From JBEKHT01 sp049516595 (GTDB lineage: Bacteria; Chloroflexota; Anaerolineae; Anaerolineales; RBG-16-64-43): DNA of 64,000 nucleotides. The notes under the pieces are model-generated. The model was not told the DNA's origin. It worked only from the letters and a program-made list of their open reading frames with translations, and made no database searches. Position numbers and translations under genes: made by a program. The stretch spans positions 31,915 through 95,914 of the forward strand of contig JBEKSY010000011.1 in assembly GCA_049516595.1 (NCBI GenBank), given 5' to 3'. Positions 44,730 to 54,041 of this stretch are shown here, piece after piece (positions within the stretch are counted from its first letter, which is position 1; every line of letters starts with the position of its first letter).

Positions 44730-45353
44730 ATGAGACGGATCCAGGGCAAGTTCCTGCTGGTCGCAGGGGTCCTCCTGGGTTCCGCCGTTGGCTGCCTGGG
44801 CCTGCTCCCTCCGGCCTCGCCCACCCCCGATCTGGCGGCGGTGGTCCAGGCGACGGTGAGCGCGTTGGGACTGAGCACCCAGGCCGAGGCCCCGGTGTCC
44901 CCCACCCCGACCAGGACGCCGGCCCCGTCCTCTACGGGAGTGGCCCTGCCCGAGGTCACGATCACCCCCGTCGTTGTGGGCCAGGGCAGCATTTCGGGAC
45001 ACCTTTCGTACCCTTCCGAGGCGATTCCAGCGGAGAGGGTGGTCGCGTTCAGCACCGGCTCCCCGGCGTACTTTTTTGTGGATACGGCCGCCAACTCGGC
45101 CACCTACAAGATCCCCAACCTTCCTGCGGGGACCTACCACGTCGTCGCCTATGTGGCCCCCTCCGCGCCGGCGGGTTTCCCGATCGGTCTGGCGGCCGGG
45201 TACAGCCAGGCCGTGTTGTGCGGGTTGGTGTACGGCTGCAACGACCACTCGCTGCTGGCGGTGGTGGTGAGTACCGGATCGGACACCCCGCAGATCAACC
45301 CGCAGGACTGGTATGCTCCGGCGGGGAGCTTCCCCCCGATGCCGACCCCCTGA
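44730..45353 (+). CDS. Lipoprotein-like secreted protein with carboxypeptidase-regulatory-like fold
   Basis: 207 residues. The N-terminus MRRIQGKFLLVAGVLLGSAV ends in GCLG, a plausible lipobox. A Thr/Pro linker (PVSPTPTRTPAPSSTGVALP) precedes a beta-rich domain, ISGHLSYPSEAIPAERVVAF, with YKIPNLPAGTYHVVAYV typical of carboxypeptidase-regulatory or SdrD-B-like domains. A pair of Cys (VLCGLVYGCNDHS) may form a disulfide. It lies 29 bases before uvrB on the same strand. Extracellular, function unknown. Confidence 0.65.
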   Translation: MRRIQGKFLLVAGVLLGSAVGCLGLLPPASPTPDLAAVVQATVSALGLSTQAEAPVSPTPTRTPAPSSTGVALPEVTITPVVVGQGSISGHLSYPSEAIPAERVVAFSTGSPAYFFVDTAANSATYKIPNLPAGTYHVVAYVAPSAPAGFPIGLAAGYSQAVLCGLVYGCNDHSLLAVVVSTGSDTPQINPQDWYAPAGSFPPMPTP

Positions 45354-45382
45354 GGTTTGAGCTCTCCCGGCTTCCGAGGTTG

Positions 45383-47470
45383 ATGATGGAGTTCCAGCTG
45401 CACGCACCCTATCAGCCCACCGGCGACCAACCGCAGGCCATTCAGGAGCTCCTGGAAGGCCTGCGCGCGAACGAGAAACACCTCGTGCTTCTGGGAGCCA
45501 CCGGAACGGGCAAGACCTTCACGATCGCCAATGTGGTCGCCGCGGTCCAGCGACCCACGCTGGTGATTGTCCACAATAAGACCCTGGCGGCCCAGGATTA
45601 CGCGGAGTTCCGCGACTTCTTTCCCCAAAATGCGGTGGAGTACTTTGTCTCCTATTACGACTACTACCAGCCGGAAGCCTATGTCCCTCGCCACGATCTG
45701 TACATTGAAAAGGAGACCGAGATCAACGAGGAGATCGAGCGGCTGCGGCTGGCCGCCACCACGGCCTTGCTTTCCCGTCGGGACGTGCTCATCGTCGCTT
45801 CCGTCTCCTGCATTTATGGCCTCGGGTCGCCGGAGGCGTACGGCAAGGTCGTGATCACCCTGGAAAAGGGCAAAGCCTACCGGCGCCAGGGCCTCTTGCG
45901 CCAACTCGTCGAGGGGCATTATGAGCGCAATGACACGGACCTGCGGCGTGGCACGTTCCGGGTGAGAGGCGACACGCTGGAGGTCATGCCGGCCTACGGC
46001 GAAACGGCCCTGCGCATTTCTTTTTTTGGAGATGAGATCGAACGCCTGACCGAGCTGCAGCCGGTGACGGGAGAGCTGCTTTCCGATCTGGATCGGCTGG
46101 AAATCTATCCCGCTCGGCACTTCATCACCGAGGAGGAGAAGCTACGGGATGCCCTCACCGACATCCAGGCCGAGCTCGAGCAGCGCCTGGCCTACTTTCG
46201 CGATCAAGGCAAAGTCCTGGAGGCCGAACGCCTGGAGCAGCGCACCCGCTACGACCTGGAGATGATCCGCGAGATCGGCTACTGCGCCGGGATTGAAAAC
46301 TACTCCCGGCACCTGGACCGCCGGGCCGCCGGCTCGCCTCCCTGGACGCTGGTGGATTACTTCCCCGCGGACTACCTGCTGGTGCTGGACGAAAGCCACA
46401 TGACGATCCCTCAGATCCGCGGGATGTGGGGCGGGGACCGCTCGCGCAAGCAGGTCCTGACGGATTATGGCTTTCGCCTGCCCTCGGCCCTTGACAATCG
46501 CCCCCTATCCTTTGAAGAGTTCGAGAGCCGGACCGGCCAGGTGATCTACACCTCGGCCACGCCCGGGCCCTACGAACTAAAACGAGCCAACCGCGTGGTG
46601 GAGCAGGTGATCCGGCCGACCGGGATCCTCGACCCGCAGGTGGAAGTCCGGCCGATCGAGGGCCAGGTCGACGACCTCATGTCCGAGATCCGTTCCCGCG
46701 TGGCCGCAGGCGAGCGGGTTCTGGTCACGACCCTCACCAAGCGGATGGCCGAAGACCTTGCGGATTTTCTGCGGGAGGCGGGGGTCAAGGTCCACTACCT
46801 GCATTCGGAAGTCGAGACCCTGGAGCGGGTGGAAATCCTGCGGGATCTGCGCCTCGGGGAATACGACGTGGTGGTGGGGATCAATCTCTTGCGGGAGGGC
46901 CTGGACCTGCCGGAGGTTTCGCTGGTCGCGATTCTCGACGCGGACAAGGAGGGCTTCCTGCGCTCCGACACGGCCTTGATCCAGACCATCGGACGCGCCG
47001 CGCGCCACGTGCACGCCAAGGTCATCATGTATGCCGACCAGGTGACCGAGTCCATGCAGCGGGCGATCGACGAGACCGACCGCCGGCGCGCCAAGCAGGT
47101 GGCCTACAACCAGGCGCACGATATTGAGCCCGTGACCATCATCAAGGCCGTGCATGATCTCACCGAGCGTCTGCGCCTCGAGCACGAACCGGAGAAGCCC
47201 GTCCCGCCCGCCGCGGCGGGCCTACCCAGGGCCGAGATGGAACGGGTGGTTCGTGAGCTGGAGAAGGAAATGAAAGCGGCGGCTCAGGACTTGGAGTTCG
47301 AGAAAGCCGCCCTGCTGCGTGACCAGATCTTCGAGTTGCGGGGTGCCCTGGAAGAGCAGGGACTGAAAGAGAGGCTGGAGCGCGGGAAGGTTTCCTCGCG
47401 CTCGCCCGCTGGCCGGTTCTCTGGGACCCGCCGGTCTCGCGCTAACTCTCCCGGACGTCGATCACCTTGA
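45383..47470 (+). CDS. uvrB: Excinuclease ABC subunit B
   Basis: 695 residues from one of two adjacent ATGs (45383 or 45386). FQLHAPYQPTGDQPQAIQEL and VLLGATGTGKTFTIANVVAA (Walker A) open the helicase core. VEYFVSYYDYYQPEAYVP is the beta-hairpin that holds damaged DNA. LLVLDESHMTIPQIRGMWGG contains Walker B, VVGINLLREGLDLPEVSLVA and IGRAARHVHAKVIMYAD are motifs V and VI, and the C-terminal UVR motif EKEMKAAAQDLEFEKAALLR binds UvrC. It verifies lesions in nucleotide excision repair. Its last 29 bases overlap the convergent CBS-ACT gene. Confidence 0.97.
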   Translation: MMEFQLHAPYQPTGDQPQAIQELLEGLRANEKHLVLLGATGTGKTFTIANVVAAVQRPTLVIVHNKTLAAQDYAEFRDFFPQNAVEYFVSYYDYYQPEAYVPRHDLYIEKETEINEEIERLRLAATTALLSRRDVLIVASVSCIYGLGSPEAYGKVVITLEKGKAYRRQGLLRQLVEGHYERNDTDLRRGTFRVRGDTLEVMPAYGETALRISFFGDEIERLTELQPVTGELLSDLDRLEIYPARHFITEEEKLRDALTDIQAELEQRLAYFRDQGKVLEAERLEQRTRYDLEMIREIGYCAGIENYSRHLDRRAAGSPPWTLVDYFPADYLLVLDESHMTIPQIRGMWGGDRSRKQVLTDYGFRLPSALDNRPLSFEEFESRTGQVIYTSATPGPYELKRANRVVEQVIRPTGILDPQVEVRPIEGQVDDLMSEIRSRVAAGERVLVTTLTKRMAEDLADFLREAGVKVHYLHSEVETLERVEILRDLRLGEYDVVVGINLLREGLDLPEVSLVAILDADKEGFLRSDTALIQTIGRAARHVHAKVIMYADQVTESMQRAIDETDRRRAKQVAYNQAHDIEPVTIIKAVHDLTERLRLEHEPEKPVPPAAAGLPRAEMERVVRELEKEMKAAAQDLEFEKAALLRDQIFELRGALEEQGLKERLERGKVSSRSPAGRFSGTRRSRANSPGRRSP

Positions 47471-48083
47471 GGGCCAGGGGCTGGAGCGCCGCCAGGAGCG
47501 ACTCGCGGTTCACCTCGGCCACCTTGACCGTGGCCACGCGATTGCTGGGGTCCTCCCCCATGAAAAGACCCATCGCCACAATGTTGCCGCCCAGGTTGGT
47601 GATGGTCCGCGCGAGCTGAGCCAAACCCCCTTTCTCCTCCTTGACCAGCAGGGTCAAGCGGATCCCTCGTTCGCGCGCGCCCATGAACTCCAGGAAGGTT
47701 TTCATCAGGTCGGACTCCGTGATGATCCCCACCAGCTGTTCCCCCCGCAGCACCGGGAGCCCGCCGATCTTGTTGTCGACCATGATGCGGGCCGCTTCCT
47801 CCAGAGGCGTATCCTCGGAAACCGTGACGAGCTGGCGCGACATGATTCGATCCACCCTCAGCTTGCTCAACAGGTAGGTGATTTCCCATACACTCAGGCT
47901 CGTCGCGGGAGAGGGAGAGGCCGAGAGCAAATGCTTGTCGGTGACGATCCCGACCAGCTTGCCGTGATCCATGACCGGCAAACGGCGGATGTGCTCCTCC
48001 TTCAGCAGATTGAGCGCATCCGGAACGGTCGTCTGGGGTGGGATGGTGATAACCGGCTTGCTCATGCGTTCGCGCACCAACAT
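47442..48083 (-). CDS. CBS-CBS-ACT regulatory protein (AcuB-like)
   Basis: 213 residues. Two CBS motifs, MSKPVITIPPQTTVPDALNL to VGIVTDKHLL and IMSRQLVTVSEDTPLEEAAR to VGIITESDLM, form an adenosyl-binding pair. The C-terminal ~75 residues are an ACT domain (LTLLVKEEKGGLAQLARTIT NLGGNIVAM region). Such proteins sense adenine nucleotides and a small ligand. AcuB is linked to acetoin catabolism in Bacillus, but no such genes are near. The target is unknown. It converges on uvrB with a 29-base overlap. Confidence 0.85.
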   Translation of the reverse strand: MLVRERMSKPVITIPPQTTVPDALNLLKEEHIRRLPVMDHGKLVGIVTDKHLLSASPSPATSLSVWEITYLLSKLRVDRIMSRQLVTVSEDTPLEEAARIMVDNKIGGLPVLRGEQLVGIITESDLMKTFLEFMGARERGIRLTLLVKEEKGGLAQLARTITNLGGNIVAMGLFMGEDPSNRVATVKVAEVNRESLLAALQPLALKVIDVRES

Positions 48084-48330
48084 GATGGCCTCCTCACTCA
48101 GGTCGCCCGAGATCCGGCCGCGGCAGGAATCTCTCGGCCGCCGGGACGGCTTATCTCACACCAGTTTACCTTGAGCTCAAATCCTTCCGCAATCAGGTAA
48201 TGGGGCCCGGCCCATCCCCTGGCCACGGGCAAGCGCGCCGGAGCTATTCTCAGGCAGATTAGAGTCCCCTCTTGTCATCTACCTCCCAGGTTTCGGCCCA
48301 TAACCGCAATTGGATAAAAAAGGTCTATCT

Positions 48331-48360
48331 TTGACAAATCGTCTCCCGGACTGGTAGAAT
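48331..48360 (+). promoter_or_regulatory. moaA promoter, probably leaderless
   Basis: TTGACA (48331-48336), an 18-base spacer and TAGAAT (48355-48360). Only nine bases separate the -10 box from the moaA ATG, so the predicted transcript has at most about three bases before the start codon and no ribosome-binding site. Confidence 0.7.
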
Positions 48361-48369
48361 GGCGAAGAT

Positions 48370-49368
48370 ATGGCCATCGATCGATTCGGAAGGAAAATCC
48401 ACTACCTGCGCATCAGCCTCACCGACCGATGCAACTTGCGCTGCGTGTACTGCATGCCGGAGAGCATGCGCTTCCGCCCCCGGCCCGAGCTGATGACCGA
48501 CGAGGAGGTCCTCAGCCTGGCGCGTGTCTTCGCCGACCTGGGCTTTGACAAGTTCCGCCTCACCGGTGGTGAGCCCACCATGCGCGAGGGCCTGGTCGAC
48601 CTGGTCGGCGGCCTGCGCCGGACCCCGGGCGTCGATTCGATTTCGATGACCACCAACGGGTTGCTGCTCGAAAAGCTAGCCGAACCGCTGGCCCGGGCGG
48701 GCCTGAAGCGCGTCAATGTCAGCCTCGACACCCTCGATCCGGAGCGCTTTCACCGCATTACGCGCTGGGGGCGCTTGGACAAGGTGTGGGCGGGAATCGT
48801 CGCCGCCGAGCGAGCGGGCCTGGCCCCCATCAAGATCAACGCCGTGGTCGTTCGCGGCTTCAACGAGCAGGACCTGCCCGCCATGGCAGCACTTACCCTG
48901 GAGCACCCATGGCAGGTCCGCTTTATTGAAGTGATGCCCTTTGCCGGGCCGAGCGAACTGCAGCAAGGCTCGGTGGTCCCGGCGGCGGAAATGATGCATG
49001 CCATCGAGCAGGCTCTGGGCCCTCTCGAGCCCCTGCTCGAGGAGGGGTCGCCAGGCAGGCCGATCCTGGACGGAGAGGCCCGCCTCTATCGGCTTTCCCA
49101 AGCGGAAGGCACCCTCGGGTTTATCTCATCGGTGACCCAACCCTTCTGCGCCCAATGCACCCGGGCCCGGCTAACCGCCGACGGGCGCTTGCGCCTGTGT
49201 CTCCTGCGCGAAAAGGAGGTCGACCTGCTCAGCCCTCTCCGGGCGGGTGCCTCCATTGAGGAGATCGAGAAGCGCATCCTCGAAGGGGTCTGGTTCAAGC
49301 CCTGGGGCCACGGCTTGGCGCACAACGTCTTTGCGCACAACCGGGTCATGAACGAGATCGGTGGCTGA
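48370..49368 (+). CDS. moaA: GTP 3',8-cyclase MoaA
   Basis: 332 residues. Radical-SAM motif TDRCNLRCVYCMPE near the N-terminus, then RLTGGEPTMREGLVDLV and SMTTNGLLLEKLA. The second iron-sulfur cluster motif is FCAQCTRARLTADGRLRLCL, and the C-terminus ends in the essential Gly-Gly pair (EIGG). It starts molybdopterin biosynthesis from GTP. No other moa or mod genes are adjacent. The promoter is so close that translation is probably leaderless. Confidence 0.96.
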   Translation: MAIDRFGRKIHYLRISLTDRCNLRCVYCMPESMRFRPRPELMTDEEVLSLARVFADLGFDKFRLTGGEPTMREGLVDLVGGLRRTPGVDSISMTTNGLLLEKLAEPLARAGLKRVNVSLDTLDPERFHRITRWGRLDKVWAGIVAAERAGLAPIKINAVVVRGFNEQDLPAMAALTLEHPWQVRFIEVMPFAGPSELQQGSVVPAAEMMHAIEQALGPLEPLLEEGSPGRPILDGEARLYRLSQAEGTLGFISSVTQPFCAQCTRARLTADGRLRLCLLREKEVDLLSPLRAGASIEEIEKRILEGVWFKPWGHGLAHNVFAHNRVMNEIGG

Positions 49369-49613
49369 GGGCCCTTTCCCCCGCTAGGCCAGCCGACCCG
49401 CGCCCTGCCGAAACTGTTCTCCCCGAAACCTCCTCCCCTTTCCATCCATTCGCAGTCGGCCGCCTCGGCTTAGGGCGCGCCCAAGAGACGAGGCCGGGAA
49501 CTTTCTGGGTCCCCAGATCGTCTACTGGAGGAATGGCAGGGCATGGGATAATGGACCCATCCCGGCTGCCTCGATCCGCGCAGCATCATTACACCATCCC
49601 ACAGGAGGAAATC

Positions 49614-50351
49614 ATGAGACGCCGCACGAAGATTCTGGGACTGGGCCTCCTGGTCACCGCTTTGCTGGCCAGTTGTGCCGGTGGGGTTCCACCCGCCTCC
49701 GTCGCAACCGCCGCGCCCAATGCAATGGATCACACCATCTCCGTCAGCGGGGAAGGCAAGATTAACGTCAGCCCGGACGTTGCGGTGGCGACCCTGGGGG
49801 TCGAGACGCGCAACCTGGATGTCACCGCGGCCGTCACGGACAACACGACCAAGGCCAAGGCGATAGGCGATGCGATTCGAGCCCTGGGTGTCCAGGACAA
49901 GGACATTCAGACCTCGAATTTCACAGTCTATTCCCAGGACATCACTGGCCCGAATGGCCAGTCGACCGGCCAGGTGAACTACGTGGTGGACAATTCGGTA
50001 TCGATCACGCTACGCGATCTATCCAAGGTGGGGCAGATTCTGGGGGCCGCGCTGGGGGCGGGCGCCAACTCGGTCCAGGGGGTGAGCTTCAGCCTGCAAG
50101 ACCCGACCCAGGCGATGTCCCAGGCGCGTGTCAAGGCCGTGGCCGACGCCCAGGCTCGGGCCGCAACCCTGGCCGCGGCCGCCGGCGTGAAGCTGGGGAC
50201 ACCACTCTCTATCAGTGAGGTCGCGGTCTCCCCCGTTCCGGTCATGGCGGCTGCGCTGGGACTGGGCGGAGGGGGCGGCGGTTCCGTGCCAGTCTCCTCC
50301 GGCACCGTGTCGGTGGATGTTAGCGTGACGATGGTGTTCCAGATCCAGTAA
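49614..50351 (+). CDS. SIMPL-domain (DUF541) lipoprotein
   Basis: 245 residues from MRRRTKILGLGLLVTALLAS, preceded by AGGAGG; LLASC is a lipobox. The SIMPL domain follows: HTISVSGEGKINVSPDVAVA, TKAKAIGDAIRALGVQDKDI, VNYVVDNSVSITLRDLSKVG and QARVKAVADAQARAATLAAA. A Gly run (LGLGGGGGGS) precedes the last strand. Homologues are exported proteins of poorly known role, often tied to stress or envelope integrity. Monocistronic, last gene before the IS/toxin-antitoxin island. Confidence 0.88.
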   Translation: MRRRTKILGLGLLVTALLASCAGGVPPASVATAAPNAMDHTISVSGEGKINVSPDVAVATLGVETRNLDVTAAVTDNTTKAKAIGDAIRALGVQDKDIQTSNFTVYSQDITGPNGQSTGQVNYVVDNSVSITLRDLSKVGQILGAALGAGANSVQGVSFSLQDPTQAMSQARVKAVADAQARAATLAAAAGVKLGTPLSISEVAVSPVPVMAAALGLGGGGGGSVPVSSGTVSVDVSVTMVFQIQ

Positions 50352-50523
50352 CCTGCCCGGGGTTCAAAGAGTCATACGGCGGCGCGCCGAGTGGGTCTGG
50401 CGCGCCGCCTCCTAGTTGGGCTCATTCCTCGCCGAAGCCTGGAGCCTGCGGGCGTTGTCCTGGCCAGACACTCCCGAGATGAATCTGGGTGTGCCCAGGG
50501 CCTCCAGGGTCCTGCCAATCTCA

Positions 50524-50587
50524 GCCCGCGGAAGAGACTTGCAGGCTGGGGTAGCCGAAACCCCCGTCCGAACTTGTTGAGGGGATT
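50524..50587. repeat. 64-bp repeat, copy 1 (end of an integrase-type IS)
   Basis: Starts GCCCGCGGAAGAGACTTGCA and ends TTGTTGAGGGGATT. It matches 53510-53573 in the same orientation with about two substitutions. It lies just after the C-terminus of the decayed transposase at 50594, so it is probably that element's terminal sequence. Confidence 0.75.
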
Positions 50588-50593
50588 TCCAGC

Positions 50594-51700
50594 TCAAGCC
50601 GCGCGCCGGTAGGCGTGGTGCAATCCATGGAGGAACGGAAGCGCGACAAATCGCCCTTGGCGAGGCCCGGCGCGCTTGGATTCGATCCTCCCTGAGACCT
50701 TCTGCGCAATCCCCTGGCGCGGCCGGGCACGGTTGAAGTAGTCGACGTATTCCTCGACTATGCGATGCAAGTGTCTTTCTCCGACGATTAGCAAGTGATC
50801 GAGGCAGTCTCTCCGCACACTGCCCAGGAACCGTTCGCAGACCCCTTGGCTTTTGGAGCGCGACAGGGCGTCTTCAGGGCTTCAAGGGAGCTTGCCTTGG
50901 CGACTCGTGCGAAATCGTTGCCGTACTTGCTGTCCCGATCGCGACTCAGAAAACGCGGCGCATGGCCAAAGGGCATGGCTTCGCGAAGTTGTTGTGCCAC
51001 CCAGGCATCGGTCGGATGAGAGGTGCCCCGGAAGGAAACGACCCGCCGCGAGCGGGGCTCGAGGATGAAGAAGGCGTAGATCTGCCGAAAGACCAGGTTG
51101 ATGACTGGAAGGAAGTGGCAGGCCCCCACACCGGTTGGGCGTGATTCCTGACGGAAGTTGACCAATTCTGAGTTGGGGCGGGGTGGGGGCGCGCCAAACG
51201 CATGTACTTCTGGATCGTCGGCCCCTGGCCTGCGGCTAGGGCAGGCTTGCGACCTGGATTCCGAGTTTCATGAGTTCGCCACGGATGCGTTCCGTGCCCC
51301 ACAGGGTATTCTCCCTGGCCATCTGCTGGATCAAAGCGATGGTTTCGGAGGCTACCCTGGGGCGCCCAACCCCGTTGCGGGACTTGAACTTCGAGAACAG
51401 CCGGAAGCTTTGGCGATCCCAGCCCAGGAGGGTATCGGGCTTGAGGATGAGGAACGTTTCCTTCCAACGGTGGGCCCGGCTGGCGAGGAGGACGACCCAG
51501 AGGCGATCGGTTTGGGTGAAGCGTGGTTTCTGGACCAGGTGCTGGAGGAGGATCAGTTGTTGGCGGAGGAGAGCATTCTCGGCGATGAATTGGGCCTTGG
51601 TGCGGGTGACATCGCGCGCTATGGCGAGAACGACGGAAACGCGGGAGGCCTTGGTCAGGTGGCGGAAAGCCTGTTCCAGTGTGGGCACTGCTGAGCAAAC
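50594..51700 (-). pseudogene. Decayed integrase-core (DDE) transposase, copy 1
   Basis: Three frames are needed to read it. The N-terminal part is KAQFIAENALLRQQLILLQH, TQTDRLWVVLLASRAHRWKE and ENTLWGTERIRGELMKLGIQ. The middle (50830-51150) reads FLPVINLVFRQIYAFFILEP, HPTDAWVAQQLREAMPFGHA and RFLSRDRDSKYGNDFARVAK. The end is MRRDCLDHLLIVGERHLHRI then YVDYFNRARPRQGI. The first catalytic Asp (ACDF in working relatives) is His here (ACHF). Frameshifts near 51236 and 50830 also disable it. A second decayed relative is at 54902-55548. Confidence 0.8.
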
Positions 51701-51883
51701 GGTTGGATAAATGGCTTGACAATGGAGGACACGCGGATTGATCCCTCGACAGCCTGACAGAATCGGTCGATAGAGTACATTGCACACCCGATCCGAATCC
51801 ATCGTCGGGCGGATGAGGTTCTTGGCTAGGACAGGTGGCCTTGGCTCTCGGAACAGGGGGCATCTTTCGATGGTTTCTGGGTA

Positions 51884-51938
51884 TTGACGTCGGCATATCC
51901 AGTGATATAATATGGGTATTCTGGATATCACATGATAT
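51884..51938 (+). promoter_or_regulatory. mqsRA-type promoter with two operator palindromes
   Basis: TTGACG (51884-51889), 16 bases and TATAAT (51906-51911) form the promoter. ATATCC-AG-TGATAT (51895-51908) overlaps it and ATATCA-CA-TGATAT (51925-51938) follows. The two sites share half-sites and lie exactly 30 bases apart, about three helical turns, on one DNA face. This fits autorepression by the downstream HTH antitoxin. Confidence 0.65.
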
Positions 51939-51986
51939 TGGAATCGCCCATGCTGGGTGTTGGACCGGACATGACAGGAGCAGAAG

Positions 51987-52342
51987 TTGCCCGAGGCCAA
52001 CAAAGAAGAGGTCCGGCGGTTCCTGCATCGCTTCAAGGGAATCGCGGGCTCCAGACACATCTACCTTGTCGACACGGACAAGACCGACCAGACACTCCTT
52101 CGCTTGGCCTCACCAGGGGCAACTGCAAGGACGAGATTCTGGCATTGTCTGTCCTAGACTACTCTTTAGGACCCCAACCTGACCTTAACCGCTCCGGTGA
52201 AGTTTGGGTGTTCGGCAAGAGCATTAGCGGACTCGAGATCTACATCAAGCTGAAGATTGTGGAGACTCCCTCATCTGAAGCTGCAGTTTGTCTGTCGTTC
52301 CACATCGCCGAGAGGCCCATGGCCTATCCGCTGAAACCCTGA
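51987..52342 (+). pseudogene. MqsR-like toxin gene inactivated by a frameshift
   Basis: From a TTG at 51987 the frame reads PEANKEEVRRFLHRFKGIAG, HIYLVDTDKTDQTLLRL, then loses the family. In the next frame the match resumes as LGLTRGNCKDEILALSVLDY, GEVWVFGKSISGLEIYIKLK and FHIAERPMAYPLKP to 52342. Together these form a complete ~118-residue MqsR-type toxin (mRNA interferase) with one base missing near 52105. The antitoxin gene follows 38 bases later. A sequencing error at this spot is the main alternative. Confidence 0.72.
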
Positions 52343-52380
52343 TCCAGCGTCAGCCTGCAAGACAAAAGAGGAGGACCGCA

Positions 52381-53382
52381 GTGAAAGGCTTCTGCCCACA
52401 TTGCGAGAAGGAGCGCGATCTAACTTCGATTCAGAGCTTAAGAGAATACACAGTCAAAGGGGAGAAGATTGCAGTACAGAGGCATGTCCTCAAGTGCCAA
52501 ACCTGTGACAAGGAGTTTGATCCCCCGGATGATTCTCATGACCCCTTGGATGAGGCCTATCGCGAGTATCGAGCCCGCCATGGGATGATTCAACCGGCGG
52601 AAATCCGGCGATTCCGAAGCTCACTCGGTCTAAGCCAAAGTGATCTCGCCGGTCTGCTGGGGTGGGGGGGTGCCACTCTCAGTCGCTACGAGAACGGCGC
52701 TCTCCAAGACGACGCCCACGACAGAGCTCTCTTACTCGCTATGGATACGGCTAACCTCCTGCGGCTCGCGGAAGCGAACCCAATTGCACTCCCTTCAGAT
52801 AAACTTGGTCGCCTCATTTCGACCCTAAGGGCGCGCTTGGGGGAGGACGAGGTGACGCTCAAAAGGCTCTACGAGGCACGGTTCGGTCAATACGAACCGG
52901 ATATTTACACTGGCTACCGCAGGTTCAGTCTTGAGAGGGTCTTCAACGCGATCCTGTTCTTCTGCACAAACCTGGAAGTGGTCAAGACTAAGCTGAACAA
53001 ACTCCTCTTCTACTCGGACTTCAAGCACTTCAAAGACTATACAGTCTCGATCACAGGTGCCCGGTATGCACATCTCCCCTATGGTCCTGCACCCGACGGC
53101 TACTCCTCCTTCCTGGCCATGCTGCAGGAGGGAGAGAAATCCATCGTGACCGAGGAGCGAATGTTCAATGACCATGTCGGCGAGGTGCTGATTGCATTGC
53201 GGTCTCCTGACATCGCGGCATTTTCCTCAAGCGAGATCAAAGTCCTTGCTCTGGTGAAGGAAAGATTCGACTCCTACTCAGCGAAGCAGCTCAGCGACCT
53301 TTCTCACAAGGAGAAGGGCTACCTGGAAACCCATGATGGGGAGCTGATCTCGTACGACCACGCAGAGTCGCTTGCTCTGTAG
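52381..53382 (+). CDS. MqsA-type antitoxin fused to a Panacea/SocA (DUF4065) domain
   Basis: 333 residues from a GTG preceded by AGAGGAGG. The N-terminal zinc-finger part has FCPHCEKERDL and LKCQTCDKEFDPPDD. The HTH follows: AEIRRFRSSLGLSQSDLAGL and GWGGATLSRYENGALQDD. The C-terminal ~150 residues (ILFFCTNLEVVKTKLNKLLF, YSDFKHFKDYTVSITGARYA and LPYGPAPDGYSSFLAMLQEG) match the Panacea/SocA-like domain, a known neutralisation module in varied toxin-antitoxin pairs. It probably represses its own promoter through the two palindromes upstream. The gene is intact though its toxin partner is frameshifted. Confidence 0.82.
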   Translation: MKGFCPHCEKERDLTSIQSLREYTVKGEKIAVQRHVLKCQTCDKEFDPPDDSHDPLDEAYREYRARHGMIQPAEIRRFRSSLGLSQSDLAGLLGWGGATLSRYENGALQDDAHDRALLLAMDTANLLRLAEANPIALPSDKLGRLISTLRARLGEDEVTLKRLYEARFGQYEPDIYTGYRRFSLERVFNAILFFCTNLEVVKTKLNKLLFYSDFKHFKDYTVSITGARYAHLPYGPAPDGYSSFLAMLQEGEKSIVTEERMFNDHVGEVLIALRSPDIAAFSSSEIKVLALVKERFDSYSAKQLSDLSHKEKGYLETHDGELISYDHAESLAL

Positions 53383-54041
53383 TCCCTGCCCCTCGCCTGC
53401 TCCCTGGTCCGTATCGCGACTCATGGGAGCAATCGGGTCGGCTGAGAACGCGGATCCCACTTACCCCCAAGCGCTGAGGGGAATTGGCTGACGGCGATCC
53501 AAAGGCTTGGCCCGCGGAAGAGACTTGCAGGCTGGGGTAGCCGAAAACCCCGTCCGAACTTGTTGAGGGGATTCCCAAGGCGGATTCGCGTTGCGGCACC
53601 AAGAGGATAGGGTAAGCAGGCTACCCACAGCGTGCATTGCCCAACGCCAGAGTGGGTTCAGGCTGCTTCGAACTGACCGCAGACTGGGCGAGAAGCAGGC
53701 TCAATCACGAAAGGATCGACTTGTTGCCCTACTGCCGCGTGCGAGTTGAGGTGAAACCTGGGACGGCGAACGACGGAAAGCCCGCGAAACTTCCATCCAG
53801 CCCCGCGGTAGTCCTTCGTTGGGCTTCTGGCATGGCCTCTTGCTCAACCCGTCTCGGCTGGGAGGCGGAAGGGCAACGTTGCTTGGCCTGTCTTGTCGGT
53901 CGACAATGAAGGCTGGAGTTCATGAGCCGGTCTAAGTCGGCCAAAGAGTCACTTAATTTCTGGGCCCTTTCGTATCAATGCGTTCTGGGCAATACATGCA
54001 CTACTCTTTTCACAAAGCGCCAGCCAGTGGCTGGGTTGCGG
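53383..54041. other. Stretch between two toxin-antitoxin loci
   Basis: About 660 bases. It contains the second copy of the 64-bp repeat (53510-53573). The rest shows frames without family resemblance. No transposase is present next to this repeat copy. Confidence 0.45.
53510..53573. repeat. 64-bp repeat, copy 2 (solo IS end)
   Basis: Nearly identical to 50524-50587 and in the same orientation, but with no transposase attached. A weaker relative (GGCCGAAAACCCCGTC and GGGAATTCC) lies at about 54852-54890 beyond the C-terminus of the second decayed transposase. Confidence 0.75.

Noticed and set aside
53637..53909. 90-codon plus-strand frame between TA loci
   Set aside because: No recognisable family and no start signals; probably chance.
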